Shown: positions 7,778-16,818, numbered from the stretch's first letter. The stretch is DNA of 38,556 nt from an uncultured Clostridium sp. (GCA_900548455.1 URKQ01000032.1:1-38556); one strand, 5' to 3'. Notes: generated by a model from the sequence alone, not told the origin. Program-made: numbers and translations.

Positions 7778-8461
7778 ATGAAGGGGATATTTATTACTGG
7801 TACAGGTACAGATATAGGGAAAACCTTTGTTACTGGATTGATTGTTAAAAAGCTAAGAGAATTAGGCATTAGTGCAGGATATTATAAAGCTGCATTAAGT
7901 GGAGCTGAGGTTGTAAATGGAGATTTAATTCCAGGTGATGCAAATTATGTGTGTGATATTGCTGGAATAGATGAAAACCCAAGAAAATTAGTATCTTTTA
8001 TTTACAAAGAAGCAGTGTCACCTCATTTAGCTTCAAAAATAGAAGGTAATCCAGTGGAGTTAAGTAAGGTATCAAATGATTTTAATTCTTTAAGACACAT
8101 GTATGAGTATATAACTGTTGAAGGTAGTGGTGGTATAGTATGTCCACTAAGAAGAGATGAAAAAACTATAATGCTTACAGATGTAATTAAACTACTGAAC
8201 TTAGATTTAATAGTTGTAGCTTCAGCAAAACTTGGCACAATTAATAACACAGTCCTCACAATTCATTATGCTAGAAGTCTTGGCTTAAAGGTAAAAGGAA
8301 TTATATTAAATGAATTTAATGAAAAAGATTATATGCATCTTGATAATAAAAAAGAAATTGAATTATTAACAGATATTCCGGTAATAGCATGTATACCTAA
8401 AAATGCTAAAGATATGGAAATTGATAAAGCAACATTATTAAATATATATAAGGAGATTTAA
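7778..8461 (+). CDS. bioD: ATP-dependent dethiobiotin synthetase
   Basis: BioD closes the ureido ring of dethiobiotin from DAPA, CO2 and ATP. The P-loop is TGTGTDIGKTF (7-17), the substrate region is VEGSGGIVCPL (near 110-120) and the catalytic lysine region is YYKAALSG (near 36-43). Here Ala replaces the more usual Pro or Tyr after K, which is within family variation. Length 227 aa is normal. GGGAG lies 9 bases before the ATG, and bioA starts 2 bases after its stop. Confidence 0.95.
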   Translation: MKGIFITGTGTDIGKTFVTGLIVKKLRELGISAGYYKAALSGAEVVNGDLIPGDANYVCDIAGIDENPRKLVSFIYKEAVSPHLASKIEGNPVELSKVSNDFNSLRHMYEYITVEGSGGIVCPLRRDEKTIMLTDVIKLLNLDLIVVASAKLGTINNTVLTIHYARSLGLKVKGIILNEFNEKDYMHLDNKKEIELLTDIPVIACIPKNAKDMEIDKATLLNIYKEI

Positions 8462-8463
8462 TT

Positions 8464-9807
8464 ATGGATTACGTAAAAAAAGACCTGGAACATATATGGC
8501 ATCCTTGTTCACAAATGAAAGACTACGAAGAGCTTCCACCTATGGTTATTGATCATGCTGAGGGTTTAACATTATATGATATTGATGGTAACTCATACAT
8601 AGATGTTGTAAGTTCATGGTGGTGTAACTTATTAGGACACTGTAACCCTAGAATAAATGAAGCTGTCAAAGGTCAGATAGATAAACTTGAGCATGTTATA
8701 TTTGCTAACTTTTCACATAAACCTGTTATAGAACTTTGTGATAGATTATCAAGAATAACACCAAAGGGTCTTACTAAGTTCTTTTTTACGGACAATGGGT
8801 CTTCTGCTATAGAAGCTGCCATGAAAATGAGTTTTCAATATCATTATCAAACTGGTAATCCGCAAAAGAAAAAGTTTATGGCTTTAAGTGATGCATATCA
8901 CGGTGAAACTTTAGGGGCCTTATCAGTTGGTGGAGTTGACATGTACTCAGAAATATATAAACCAATGCTATTAGATATTATTAGGATTGAAGGTCCTGAT
9001 TGCTATAGATGTAAATATGGCAAAGGTAGAGAAACATGTAATGCAGAATGTTTTGAGAAGGCTGAAGAAGAATTTGAAAAACATGGTGATGAAGTATGCT
9101 CCTTTATAATTGAGCCTATGTTACAAGGGGCTGGAGGCATGAAAGTTTATTCTCCTATATATTTAAAGAAATTGCGTAAGTTATGTGATAAATATAATGT
9201 TCATTTAATAGCAGATGAAATAGCTACGGGATATGGAAGAACAGGTAAAATGTTTGCGTGTAATCATGCAGATATTTCTCCTGATATTATGTGTATGTCT
9301 AAAGGTTTGACTGGAGGATATATGCCAATGGCTATAGCGGTTACTACTGAAAAAATCTATGAAGCATTTTATGCTGATTATATAGATGGTAAGGCCTTTA
9401 TGCAAAGCCATACATATTGCGGTAATCCATTAGCTTGTTCGGCTGCATTAGAAGTATTGAAAATACTAGAAGAGGAACCGATTTTAGAAAATGCTAAAGA
9501 AAATGCCATATATTTCAATGAGCTAATAAATAAAACGCTAAAAGATAATATACATGTGGGAGATATTAGATCAATTGGTCTTATTAATGCTATAGAGCTA
9601 GTTTCAAATAAAGAAAGGAAAGAACCTTTTGACAGTAAAAAAAGATATGGTTATGAAATCTATAAAAGAGCATTAAAAAAGGGAGTGCTTTTAAGGCCCC
9701 TTGGGGATATACTTTATTTTAATCCACCATTAATAATAAGTAAAAAAGAGATGGATTTTGTGGTTAAAGTTTGTGCTGAATGTATAGATGAGGTATTAGG
9801 AAATTAA
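8464..9807 (+). CDS. bioA: Adenosylmethionine-8-amino-7-oxononanoate aminotransferase
   Basis: BioA is the PLP enzyme that converts KAPA to DAPA using S-adenosylmethionine as amino donor. The N-terminal signature IWHPCSQMKDYE and SSWWCNLLGH are BioA-specific; FTDNGSSAIEAAMKM, the DEIATGYGRTG metal and cofactor stretch and SKGLTGG with the Schiff-base Lys (K280) complete the class III aminotransferase pattern. Length 447 aa is normal. A Cys-rich insertion, CYRCKYGKGRETCNAEC (about 180-196), may bind a metal, though pairing is not proven. Last gene of the operon and followed by a strong terminator. No bioF, bioW or bioC lies nearby. Confidence 0.96.
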   Translation: MDYVKKDLEHIWHPCSQMKDYEELPPMVIDHAEGLTLYDIDGNSYIDVVSSWWCNLLGHCNPRINEAVKGQIDKLEHVIFANFSHKPVIELCDRLSRITPKGLTKFFFTDNGSSAIEAAMKMSFQYHYQTGNPQKKKFMALSDAYHGETLGALSVGGVDMYSEIYKPMLLDIIRIEGPDCYRCKYGKGRETCNAECFEKAEEEFEKHGDEVCSFIIEPMLQGAGGMKVYSPIYLKKLRKLCDKYNVHLIADEIATGYGRTGKMFACNHADISPDIMCMSKGLTGGYMPMAIAVTTEKIYEAFYADYIDGKAFMQSHTYCGNPLACSAALEVLKILEEEPILENAKENAIYFNELINKTLKDNIHVGDIRSIGLINAIELVSNKERKEPFDSKKRYGYEIYKRALKKGVLLRPLGDILYFNPPLIISKKEMDFVVKVCAECIDEVLGN

Positions 9808-9855
9808 AAATAGTTGAAAGTAATGTTTTTCTCATTACTTTCAACTATTTTATTT
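9808..9855 (+). terminator. Terminator of the bio operon (can act both ways)
   Basis: A perfect 18-bp stem (9808-9825 with 9833-9850) starts with AAATAGTTGAAAG, has a 7-nt loop and T-rich flanks. It stands between bioA and the converging GNAT gene. Confidence 0.92.
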
Positions 9856-9934
9856 TTAAATTATGTTCAAATGTTATAGAAAAAGTCCCCACAAGTTATA
9901 AATTTACTGCCGAGTATAAACAGCTCCATGATTT

Positions 9935-10435
9935 TTATAGTAATTTTTCAAAAAGATAAAAGTCACCTTTTCTAAAGGTTACAATACCTGTTTTTGTATA
10001 GCCTGACTTTGTATAAAGATTAAGAGCATGAGAATTTTTTGTGAAAGCATCAAGTCTTATAGACATATATCCACTTGATTTTAAAAATTCTTCTGATAGT
10101 GCTAAAATCTTTCTGCCTAATCCTTTATTTTGGACTTCTGGGTTAACGCAAAGTCTATGAATTACGGCAATTTTATCTGAAGTATATTGCCATTTCCCAA
10201 CTTTATATAGTTCTTCTTGATTTTCATTTAGAACTATAAAAGATACAATTATATTATTTTGTAATAATACGTATAATTCATTATTTTTAATGTCATTTTC
10301 TAATATAGATTCTGTAGGGTAAATCTCATCCCATTGAGTTAAATTAGTTTCATTCATATGTTTTTTTATTTTAATAAGGATGTTATTAACTTCATCTAAT
10401 TCATTAATAGTAGCTCTTCTAAACAATTCAGCCAT
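9935..10435 (-). CDS. GNAT family N-acetyltransferase
   Basis: A 166-aa acetyltransferase. Motif A reads IHRLCVNPEVQNKGLGRKIL (about 106-125) with the QNKGLG acetyl-CoA loop; the C-terminal IRLDAFTKNSHALNLYTKSGY (near 135-155) is motif B. GGAGG lies 8 bases before the ATG on the minus strand. It stands alone, converging on the biotin operon. Substrate unknown. Confidence 0.92.
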   Translation of the reverse strand: MAELFRRATINELDEVNNILIKIKKHMNETNLTQWDEIYPTESILENDIKNNELYVLLQNNIIVSFIVLNENQEELYKVGKWQYTSDKIAVIHRLCVNPEVQNKGLGRKILALSEEFLKSSGYMSIRLDAFTKNSHALNLYTKSGYTKTGIVTFRKGDFYLFEKLL

Positions 10436-10564
10436 TATAATACCTCCAAGTATACCGTGTGAATGTTTTATAATTATATTATAAAAGATTTCAATAGAAT
10501 TGGAAATGAAATATGTTTTAAGCTATAATAGATTAGAAAATAGAATGAAATTGGAGGAATTGGG

Positions 10565-10747
10565 ATGTTCACAAAGGACGAATTAATAGTTTTAAGAGAT
10601 GCAATAAAAGTTGCTGATGATCATTATATGAAGGTTATGGAAGAAAATATGAAAAATAAAAATATATTGGTTTCATACAATAGAAAACAAAAAAAACTTT
10701 GGATGGTTCAAAATAAATTAAACAAAATACTTGAAGAAACAAAGTAA
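10565..10747 (+). CDS. Small helical protein, 60 aa, upstream of pglX
   Basis: Not recognised. It is Lys-rich, predicted to form one or two amphipathic helices, and has no membrane segment. TTGGAGGAATTGGG before the ATG is a strong ribosome site, and the preceding 60 bases contain TATAAT-like sequence, so it is probably expressed. The stop is 32 bases before the methyltransferase start, so both are likely one operon. It could be an accessory protein of the methyltransferase; this is inference from position only. Confidence 0.65.
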   Translation: MFTKDELIVLRDAIKVADDHYMKVMEENMKNKNILVSYNRKQKKLWMVQNKLNKILEETK

Positions 10748-10779
10748 CGTTTAAAAGATAAGATCACCTTGGAGGTATT

Positions 10780-13700
10780 ATGGATAATGGTAGTTTGAAA
10801 GCTTTTGCTATGTGGGCTAGAGGAAAGCTTACTAAATCAGTTAAAGATAAGTTGAAGTTATTAAATATAGAAGATCCTTACATGGCAGATGATATAGCAT
10901 GTACTTGGTTTATTAGAGTTATAGCTCTAAGGTATATGGAGGTAAATAAGTACTTACATCGTGAATTATCATTTGCAGAAATAAAGGAAACACCAGATAT
11001 AATATTAAGGCAGTGTGAGGAATTAAAAGACATCATTCCTTATATATTTAAGGATGAAAATGAGTATGTTCAAAAATGTATTCCTGTAGATTTATTAGTG
11101 GATGAATCTATACTAGAAAAACTAGCTAATGATATTGAGGAAAGTGCATTTATCAATAATGTAGAAATTGTAGGATGGCTTTATCAATACTATATGGCAG
11201 AGGAAAAGGATAGTGTTTTTGATGGACTAAAAAAGAATATTAAAATATCTAAAAACGATATTCCAGCTGCCACTCAAATATTTACTCCAAGGTGGATTGT
11301 TCAGTATATGGCTCAAAACTCATTAGGACGATTTTATCTAGAGAATTTATCTATGAGTGATAATAATCATATTGTAAGTGATGAGTTAAAGCATAAGTGG
11401 ATATATTACATTGAAGAAGCCAAGAAAGAGATTAATATTAATAATAATCAATTTAAAAAATTACTTCCTGAAGAAATAAGAGTGTTGGAGCCTTGCATGG
11501 GTGCAGGGCATATCTTAACATACTTATTTGATTTGTTTTATGACATTTACTTATCTGAAGGATATAAAGAGAATGAAATTTCTAGACTCATTTTAGAAAA
11601 TAATTTATATGGATTAGATATTGATGAAAGGGCTAAAAAATTAGCTTCTTTTGCTTTAATAATGAAGGGTAGAGAATATGATAATAACTTTCTTGAAAGT
11701 ATTAGTGAAAAACCATTAAATTTAAATCTTTACTCAATTAGTGAAAGTAATAATATATCTAGGGATGAATACGATTATTTAATAAGTAAATCATCTAATC
11801 CGGAGTTTATAAATGATCTCAATTACATACTTAGTGTGTTTGAAGATGGCAAAGAATATGGTTCTATGATTAAAGTTAAAGAAATACATTTTGAAAAATT
11901 GGAGAATGGATTGAAAATTATATGTGAATCTAATGAGGAATGTAAGGAAATAATTAATGAAAAAATCTATCCCTTAATTTCTCAATGTAAAGTTATGAGT
12001 GCTAAGTATCACATATGTATTACTAATCCACCATTTATGGGTTTAAGGGGAGTTAATGATAACCTTGCATCCTACTTATCTTCAAATTATCCTTTATCAA
12101 AGCATGATACATGTACTGTTTTTATGGAAGTATGTGAAGAGTTTTTAATAGATAACGGCATCTATTCAATAATTAATCAGCATTCATGGATGTTTTTAAG
12201 TAGCTTTATTGAATTTAGAAAAAAGTTATTAGCTGAAGGTAGCTTTATAAATATGCTTCATTTAGGTGTTGGGGCTTTTGAAGAAAATGTTGGAACAATA
12301 GTTCAAAATGTAGCTTTTGCAAGGCGAAAAGGAAAAGAAGCTTCTTATACCACAAGGATTATTGACTGTACAGAAAATGTTGAAACATCTAGTAAGAGAA
12401 GTTTAGTAAAAACTATAGGCGAAGGTAATTATAAAAACCCAAAGTTATTTGAAATAGATTTAAATAAGTTAAGTATTATTCCTAGACATCCATTTGCATA
12501 TTGGGTATCAGATAACATATTAAATATATTTAGAAAATCTATACCATTTGAAGCTATTGCTAAACCTAGACAGGGGTTAGCTACTTCTGATAATAAGCGT
12601 TTTCTAAGATATTGGTATGAGGTGGATAGTGACCATATATGTTTTAATGCAAGGAATAAAGAAGAAGCACTTAAAAGCAACAAAAAATGGTTTCCCTATA
12701 ATAAGGGAGGAGAATATAGAAAATGGTTTGGCAATAATTTATTTTTAATAAATTGGGAGAATGACGGCAAAGAAGTTAAGGATTATGCGGCAAGTTTATA
12801 TAAATCCTATAGTCGCACAATTAAAAACGAAGATTTCTATTTTAAAAGTGGACTCACATATACATTTATATCACAGGATATGGGTGTTAGGTATTCTCAA
12901 ATTGGATTTATATTTGATGTGGCAGGTTCCTCTATATTTATGAATGATATAAAAAAAGAAAAGGTTATTTTAGCTTTTATGTGTAGTAAGTTATCTAAGC
13001 TTTTTATAGATATAATGAACCCTACTTATAATATTCAAGTAGGTGATTTGAAGAATATTCCAATAAATGAAGAAATCTTTAAAAGTGAAAATATGAATAG
13101 AATTGATTATCTTGTAGATGAAAATATTAAACTTAGTATGGACGAATGGAATAGTTATGAGACATCTTGGGACTTTAAAACACATCCTTTCATATTATCT
13201 AAAGAAAAACAGCTCTGTTACACTATAGAGGATTCCTTTAATACATGGAAGAATACATCAACTCATCGTTTTTATAAAATTAAAGAGAATGAAGAAGAGA
13301 TAAATGAAATCCTAATTAAAATTTATGGACTAAAAAGTGAATTAAGTTCAGAAATTGAGGAAAAAAATATTACGGTGAGAAAAGCTGATAAAGCTATAGA
13401 TGTTAAGTCTTTTATATCATATGCAATAGGTTGCATATTTGAAAGATATTCTATTGATAGCAAAGGTTTTATTTGTAAGAATAATGTTATACCAGTAACA
13501 GAGGATATATGTTTTGAGGATGATATAGTTTCTAGGTTTATTGACTTTGTTAGAACTACTTATGGTGAAAACACGTTAGAAGATAATTTGAACTTTATTG
13601 CTAATTCTATAGGAATAAGGTCTAGGGAATCTTCTAGAGAAACTATAAGAAGATATATATTTAAGGAATTTTATAAAGATCATTTAAAAACATATAACAA

Positions 13701-14058
13701 TAAACCAATTTATTGGTTATTTTCTTCTGGTAAAAATGGAGGCTTTAAAGCTTTATGTTATTATCATAAATTTTCTAAAGAAACTTTAGATGAAGTGAAA
13801 ATTCTACTTGATAGAACAATATCGTATCACCAAGAAAAATATGATAAAGTAACTAAATTAATTAGAAATGATACACTTTCAGTAAAAGATATAACTTCAC
13901 TACAAAAGGATTTGAAAGCTATTGAAAATAAAATTATTGAGTGTAATGAATATAATTTGGTTTTAGGAAAATTTGTGAGTGAAAAAGTTAATTTGAATTT
14001 AGATGATGGAGTTGATTTTAATTATAAATTATTAAGTGAACTATTGAATAAAAGGTAA
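10780..14058 (+). CDS. pglX: Orphan BREX-type adenine-specific DNA methyltransferase PglX
   Basis: This large protein (1092 aa) matches PglX of type 1 BREX phage-defence systems, which methylates an adenine in a non-palindromic site. The N-terminus (KAFAMWARGKLTKSVKDKL) and the region PRWIVQYMAQNSLGR are PglX-like. SAM-binding motif I is VLEPCMGAGHILTY (about 234-247), where a typical family form is DPACGSGHIL. The catalytic amino-MTase motif IV is TNPPF (about 414-418). The C-terminal half (about 560-1090) would hold target recognition and ends in coiled-coil-like helices. No PD-(D/E)xK nuclease motif was seen. No brxA, brxB, brxC/pglY, pglZ or brxL is present in the window, so it is an orphan. 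RBS TTGGAGG is 6 bases before the ATG. Confidence 0.9.
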   Translation: MDNGSLKAFAMWARGKLTKSVKDKLKLLNIEDPYMADDIACTWFIRVIALRYMEVNKYLHRELSFAEIKETPDIILRQCEELKDIIPYIFKDENEYVQKCIPVDLLVDESILEKLANDIEESAFINNVEIVGWLYQYYMAEEKDSVFDGLKKNIKISKNDIPAATQIFTPRWIVQYMAQNSLGRFYLENLSMSDNNHIVSDELKHKWIYYIEEAKKEININNNQFKKLLPEEIRVLEPCMGAGHILTYLFDLFYDIYLSEGYKENEISRLILENNLYGLDIDERAKKLASFALIMKGREYDNNFLESISEKPLNLNLYSISESNNISRDEYDYLISKSSNPEFINDLNYILSVFEDGKEYGSMIKVKEIHFEKLENGLKIICESNEECKEIINEKIYPLISQCKVMSAKYHICITNPPFMGLRGVNDNLASYLSSNYPLSKHDTCTVFMEVCEEFLIDNGIYSIINQHSWMFLSSFIEFRKKLLAEGSFINMLHLGVGAFEENVGTIVQNVAFARRKGKEASYTTRIIDCTENVETSSKRSLVKTIGEGNYKNPKLFEIDLNKLSIIPRHPFAYWVSDNILNIFRKSIPFEAIAKPRQGLATSDNKRFLRYWYEVDSDHICFNARNKEEALKSNKKWFPYNKGGEYRKWFGNNLFLINWENDGKEVKDYAASLYKSYSRTIKNEDFYFKSGLTYTFISQDMGVRYSQIGFIFDVAGSSIFMNDIKKEKVILAFMCSKLSKLFIDIMNPTYNIQVGDLKNIPINEEIFKSENMNRIDYLVDENIKLSMDEWNSYETSWDFKTHPFILSKEKQLCYTIEDSFNTWKNTSTHRFYKIKENEEEINEILIKIYGLKSELSSEIEEKNITVRKADKAIDVKSFISYAIGCIFERYSIDSKGFICKNNVIPVTEDICFEDDIVSRFIDFVRTTYGENTLEDNLNFIANSIGIRSRESSRETIRRYIFKEFYKDHLKTYNNKPIYWLFSSGKNGGFKALCYYHKFSKETLDEVKILLDRTISYHQEKYDKVTKLIRNDTLSVKDITSLQKDLKAIENKIIECNEYNLVLGKFVSEKVNLNLDDGVDFNYKLLSELLNKR

Positions 14059-14127
14059 TTTTAGTTATATATAATAAATATTTACTTATAAATTCACATA
14101 TGGTATATTAATCATGAGGTGATAAAA

Positions 14128-14166
14128 ATGAAATATCCATCATTAAAGGTTTTTTTATGTCTATAA
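14128..14166 (+). CDS. Possible 12-codon leader peptide
   Basis: A 12-codon frame encoding MKYPSLKVFLCL has a good ribosome site (GAGGTGAT, 5 bases before the ATG) and stops at TAA 14164-14166, just before a hairpin. It lies in the 190-base gap between pglX and a GNAT gene. Such a peptide could control the downstream gene by ribosome position; it could equally be a gene remnant. Confidence 0.4.
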   Translation: MKYPSLKVFLCL

Positions 14167-14168
14167 AA

Positions 14169-14242
14169 GGCTAATATTAAGGTAAGATCCTTATAATTAG
14201 TCTTACTCTAATAAGTTAAGTATTAATTAAAAGGAGATTAGA
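14169..14242 (+). promoter_or_regulatory. Candidate attenuator with alternating CTAAT/ATTAG arms
   Basis: GGCTAAT (14169-14175) pairs with ATTAGTC (14196-14202), with an inner AAGG/CCTT stem. ATTAG (14196-14200) can instead pair with CTAAT (14208-14212). TCTAAT (14207-14212) can also pair with ATTAGA (14237-14242), which encloses the GGAG ribosome site of the GNAT gene. This is a four-segment arrangement like those in inducible leaders, but the arms are short and AT-rich. Confidence 0.35.
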
Positions 14243-14248
14243 TCGATT

Positions 14249-14713
14249 ATGGACATTAAATTTAGAAAACCAGTAAAAAGTGATTCAAAGGAAATTATCA
14301 CATGGAAGTATGAAGGTGTTTATTCTTTTTATAACAATGATAAAACAGAAGCAAAAAAGCAAGGTATAGAAAATATGTATAAGGAAGATTCTTCTTATAT
14401 AATGTGCAATAATAAAGATGAGATATTAGGGCACTGTTCTTTTGACTTTGATGAAGATGATAGGGAATACTTCTTAGGGGTACAAATGAGACCTGATTTA
14501 GTGGGAAAGGGTAATGGCAAGAAATATTTAGATTCCATTCTTGAATTTGGAAGGAATAAATATAAATTTAGTACCATTATGCTTTTAGTTACCAGTTTTA
14601 ATAAAAGGGCACATAAGTTGTATTTAAACTTAGGTTTTGAAGAGGTTGAAAGATTTGAAACTGTATGTAATGATGAAGAGGTAGAATTTATAGTAATGAA
14701 AAAGAACTATTAG
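14249..14713 (+). CDS. GNAT family N-acetyltransferase (RimJ/RimL-like)
   Basis: A 154-aa acetyltransferase: the start has the FRKPVKSDSKEIITWKYEG layout of this subfamily, motif A is LGVQMRPDLVGKGNGKKYLD (about 75-94) with GKGNGK as the CoA loop, and TSFNKRAHKLYLNLGFEEV (near 112-130) is motif B. Substrate unknown. AAGGAG lies 12 bases before the ATG, a longer spacing than its neighbours, and that site may be masked by the leader hairpins at 14207-14242. Followed by a strong terminator. Confidence 0.88.
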   Translation: MDIKFRKPVKSDSKEIITWKYEGVYSFYNNDKTEAKKQGIENMYKEDSSYIMCNNKDEILGHCSFDFDEDDREYFLGVQMRPDLVGKGNGKKYLDSILEFGRNKYKFSTIMLLVTSFNKRAHKLYLNLGFEEVERFETVCNDEEVEFIVMKKNY

Positions 14714-14716
14714 TTT

Positions 14717-14762
14717 TAAGGGCTATAGTACACCAACTTAAGTGTGTACTATAGCCCTTATA
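14717..14762. terminator. Terminator hairpin between convergent genes
   Basis: A perfect 17-bp stem (TAAGGGCTATAGTACAC at 14717-14733 with its complement at 14744-14760) has a 10-nt loop. The T tract is on the 5' side (TTTT before the stem), so it reads best as terminator for the minus-strand DUF378 gene, and less well for the plus strand. Confidence 0.8.
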
Positions 14763-14782
14763 TGAATTTTAAATAAGTATAG

Positions 14783-14998
14783 TTATTTAACTTTATTATT
14801 AGTTAAACAATATAGGAATCTGATTAAATTAATACCAGCTAGTCCAACTAATATATATAAGGCTCTTGTTAAGATATCTGAGAAGCCAAATACAAAGTGA
14901 ATTAAATCAAAGTTAAATAATCCGAACAAGCCCCAATTTAAAGCTCCAATAATTACAAGTACAAATGAAATCTTATCTAGCAAACTAATTTTACACAT
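14783..14998 (-). CDS. DUF378 small membrane protein
   Basis: A 71-aa protein with two membrane segments (about 8-30 and 42-62). It carries the DUF378 signature IIGALNWGLFGLFNFDLIHFVFG between them. Function is unknown in the family. A strong GGGGGG-type ribosome site precedes the ATG. Single gene, convergent with the GNAT gene. Confidence 0.9.
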   Translation of the reverse strand: MCKISLLDKISFVLVIIGALNWGLFGLFNFDLIHFVFGFSDILTRALYILVGLAGINLIRFLYCLTNNKVK

Positions 14999-15132
14999 AT
15001 ATTTCCCCCCTAAATAATTATTTTAAGCCTAGACATATGTAGATAATAAATATATATGAAAAACTATGGAACAATATTACTAAGAATAAAGTGAAAAATA
15101 CGAATTTAAAATAGACTTATCAACAAAAAGTA

Positions 15133-15141
15133 TGTTATAAT
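15133..15141 (+). promoter_or_regulatory. Extended -10 promoter of purB
   Basis: TGTTATAAT contains TATAAT (15136-15141) with an upstream TG, about 45 bases before the purB start. The -35 (TAGACT near 15112) is poor, as is common for extended -10 promoters. Confidence 0.55.
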
Positions 15142-15186
15142 ACTGAATGAAAACTAGAAAAAAATTTTTATTGTACGGAGGGTATT

Positions 15187-16617
15187 ATGAGAGATACATA
15201 TAATTCACCACTTAATACTAGATACGCATCAAAGGAAATGAGCTATATTTTTTCCGAAGATAAGAAATTTAAAACATGGAGAAAACTTTGGGTTGCTCTT
15301 GCAGAAGGAGAACAAGAATTAGGACTTAATATAACTGATGAGCAACTTAATGAATTAAGAGATAATATAGATAATATAGATTTTGAATTAGCAGCAGCTA
15401 GAGAGAAAGAAGTTAGACATGATGTAATGAGTCATGTATATGCTTATGGTGTAGTAGCTCCAAAAGCTAAAGGTATAATTCATTTAGGAGCAACAAGTTG
15501 CTATGTTGGGGATAATACTGACATAATATTAATGAGAGAAGCTTTAATATTAGTTAGAAAAAAAGTTATAAATGTGTTAGATCAATTAAGTAAATTTGCT
15601 CTTAAATATAAGGATTTACCAACATTAGGTTTTACTCACCTTCAGCCAGCTCAGCTTACTACTGTAGGAAAAAGAGCTACCCTTTGGATGCAAGAGCTTT
15701 TAATGGATTTAGAGAATTTAGATTTTGTAATTGATTCTATGAAATTTAGAGGCGTTAAAGGAACTACAGGAACACAAGCTAGTTTTATGACATTATTTAA
15801 TAATGATGAAGGAAAAGTTAAAAAATTAGATCAAATAGTATGTGAAAAGATGGACTTTAAAAAGTCATATCCTGTAACAGGCCAAACATATTCAAGAAAA
15901 CTAGATTCTATAGTATTAAATGCACTATCTTCTGTGGCTCAAAGTGCATATAAATTCAGTAATGATATGAGAATACTTCAAAATATGAAGGAAATGGAAG
16001 AACCATTTGAAAAACATCAAATAGGATCATCTGCAATGGCATATAAGAGAAATCCTATGAGAAGTGAAAGAATAAGTGCACTTTCAAGATATATAATAGT
16101 AAACTCATTAAATCCAGCAATAACTGCTGCAACTCAGTGGTTTGAAAGAACCCTTGACGATTCAGCTAATAAACGTATATCTGTTGCTGAAGGTTTCCTT
16201 GCTTTAGATGGAGTATTAAACCTTTATATAAACATAACATCAAACATGGTAGTTTATGAAAAAGTTATAGCTGCTCATGTAAATAGTGAATTACCATTTA
16301 TGGCAACAGAAAATATATTAATGGAAGCTGTTAAACGTGGTGGAGATAGACAAGAATTACATGAAAAGATAAGAGTTCACTCATTAGCAGCAGCAAGACA
16401 AGTAAAAGAATTTGGTGAAAGAAATGATTTAATAGATAGAATTCTAGCTGATGATTCTTTTGGATTATCTAAGGAAGAAATTTTAGCTATAATTGATCCA
16501 AGTAAGTTTACAGGAAGAGCAAGTGGTCAAGTAGTGGATTTTATAGACGAATATATAAATCCAATTTTAGAAGCTCATAGAGAAGAACTTGGAGCAGAAG
16601 TAGAGATTAATGTTTAA
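15187..16617 (+). CDS. purB: Adenylosuccinate lyase
   Basis: PurB cleaves SAICAR to AICAR and adenylosuccinate to AMP in purine synthesis. The superfamily signature is GSSAMAYKRNPMRSE (about 280-294), with the mobile catalytic Ser near S281/S282. Upstream motifs are HDVMSHVYAY (first conserved region) and TSCYVGDNTD, then GFTHLQPAQLTTVGKRA (second region with catalytic His). Length 476 aa fits the longer clostridial and eukaryote-like form. ACGGAGGG lies 6-7 bases before the ATG. It is a single-gene unit here, away from any other pur gene, with its own promoter and terminator. Confidence 0.96.
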   Translation: MRDTYNSPLNTRYASKEMSYIFSEDKKFKTWRKLWVALAEGEQELGLNITDEQLNELRDNIDNIDFELAAAREKEVRHDVMSHVYAYGVVAPKAKGIIHLGATSCYVGDNTDIILMREALILVRKKVINVLDQLSKFALKYKDLPTLGFTHLQPAQLTTVGKRATLWMQELLMDLENLDFVIDSMKFRGVKGTTGTQASFMTLFNNDEGKVKKLDQIVCEKMDFKKSYPVTGQTYSRKLDSIVLNALSSVAQSAYKFSNDMRILQNMKEMEEPFEKHQIGSSAMAYKRNPMRSERISALSRYIIVNSLNPAITAATQWFERTLDDSANKRISVAEGFLALDGVLNLYINITSNMVVYEKVIAAHVNSELPFMATENILMEAVKRGGDRQELHEKIRVHSLAAARQVKEFGERNDLIDRILADDSFGLSKEEILAIIDPSKFTGRASGQVVDFIDEYINPILEAHREELGAEVEINV

Positions 16618-16662
16618 GCTTCAGCTTCAGCTGCTATTATGATAGGCTCCGTATAAGGCTGT

Positions 16663-16709
16663 AAGACCCATTTTGTTAAACAAAAAAGTTTAATAAAATG
16701 GGTCTTTTA
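16663..16709 (+). terminator. Terminator of purB
   Basis: A 19-bp stem with one G-U pair (AAGACCCATTTTG... at 16663-16681 with 16688-16706), loop of six A, ends in CTTTT. Confidence 0.9.
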
Positions 16710-16732
16710 CTATATTTACTCAAAACATCAAG

Positions 16733-16758
16733 AAATAACCGAAGTTATTTGTTATAAT
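16733..16758 (+). promoter_or_regulatory. Dyad next to the -10 of the AraC-GGDEF gene
   Basis: AAATAAC (16733-16739) and GTTATTT (16744-16750) form a perfect 7-bp inverted repeat just before TATAAT (16753-16758). It occupies the position expected of an operator or a replacement for the -35. Confidence 0.45.
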
Positions 16759-16818
16759 TTGGTTACAAGTTAAATTAATGGCCATTTTTTCTTGTAATGA
16801 GCATAGAGAGGAAATTGT

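Noticed and set aside
10780..14058. A complete BREX phage-defence system
   Set aside because: Only PglX is present; neighbours are a biotin operon, GNAT and DUF378 genes, and no brxA/B/C/L or pglZ-like protein was found on either strand.
16616..16634. Short direct repeat AGCTTCAGCTTCAGCT after purB
   Set aside because: Two and a half copies of a 6-mer are not meaningful without length variation among strains.
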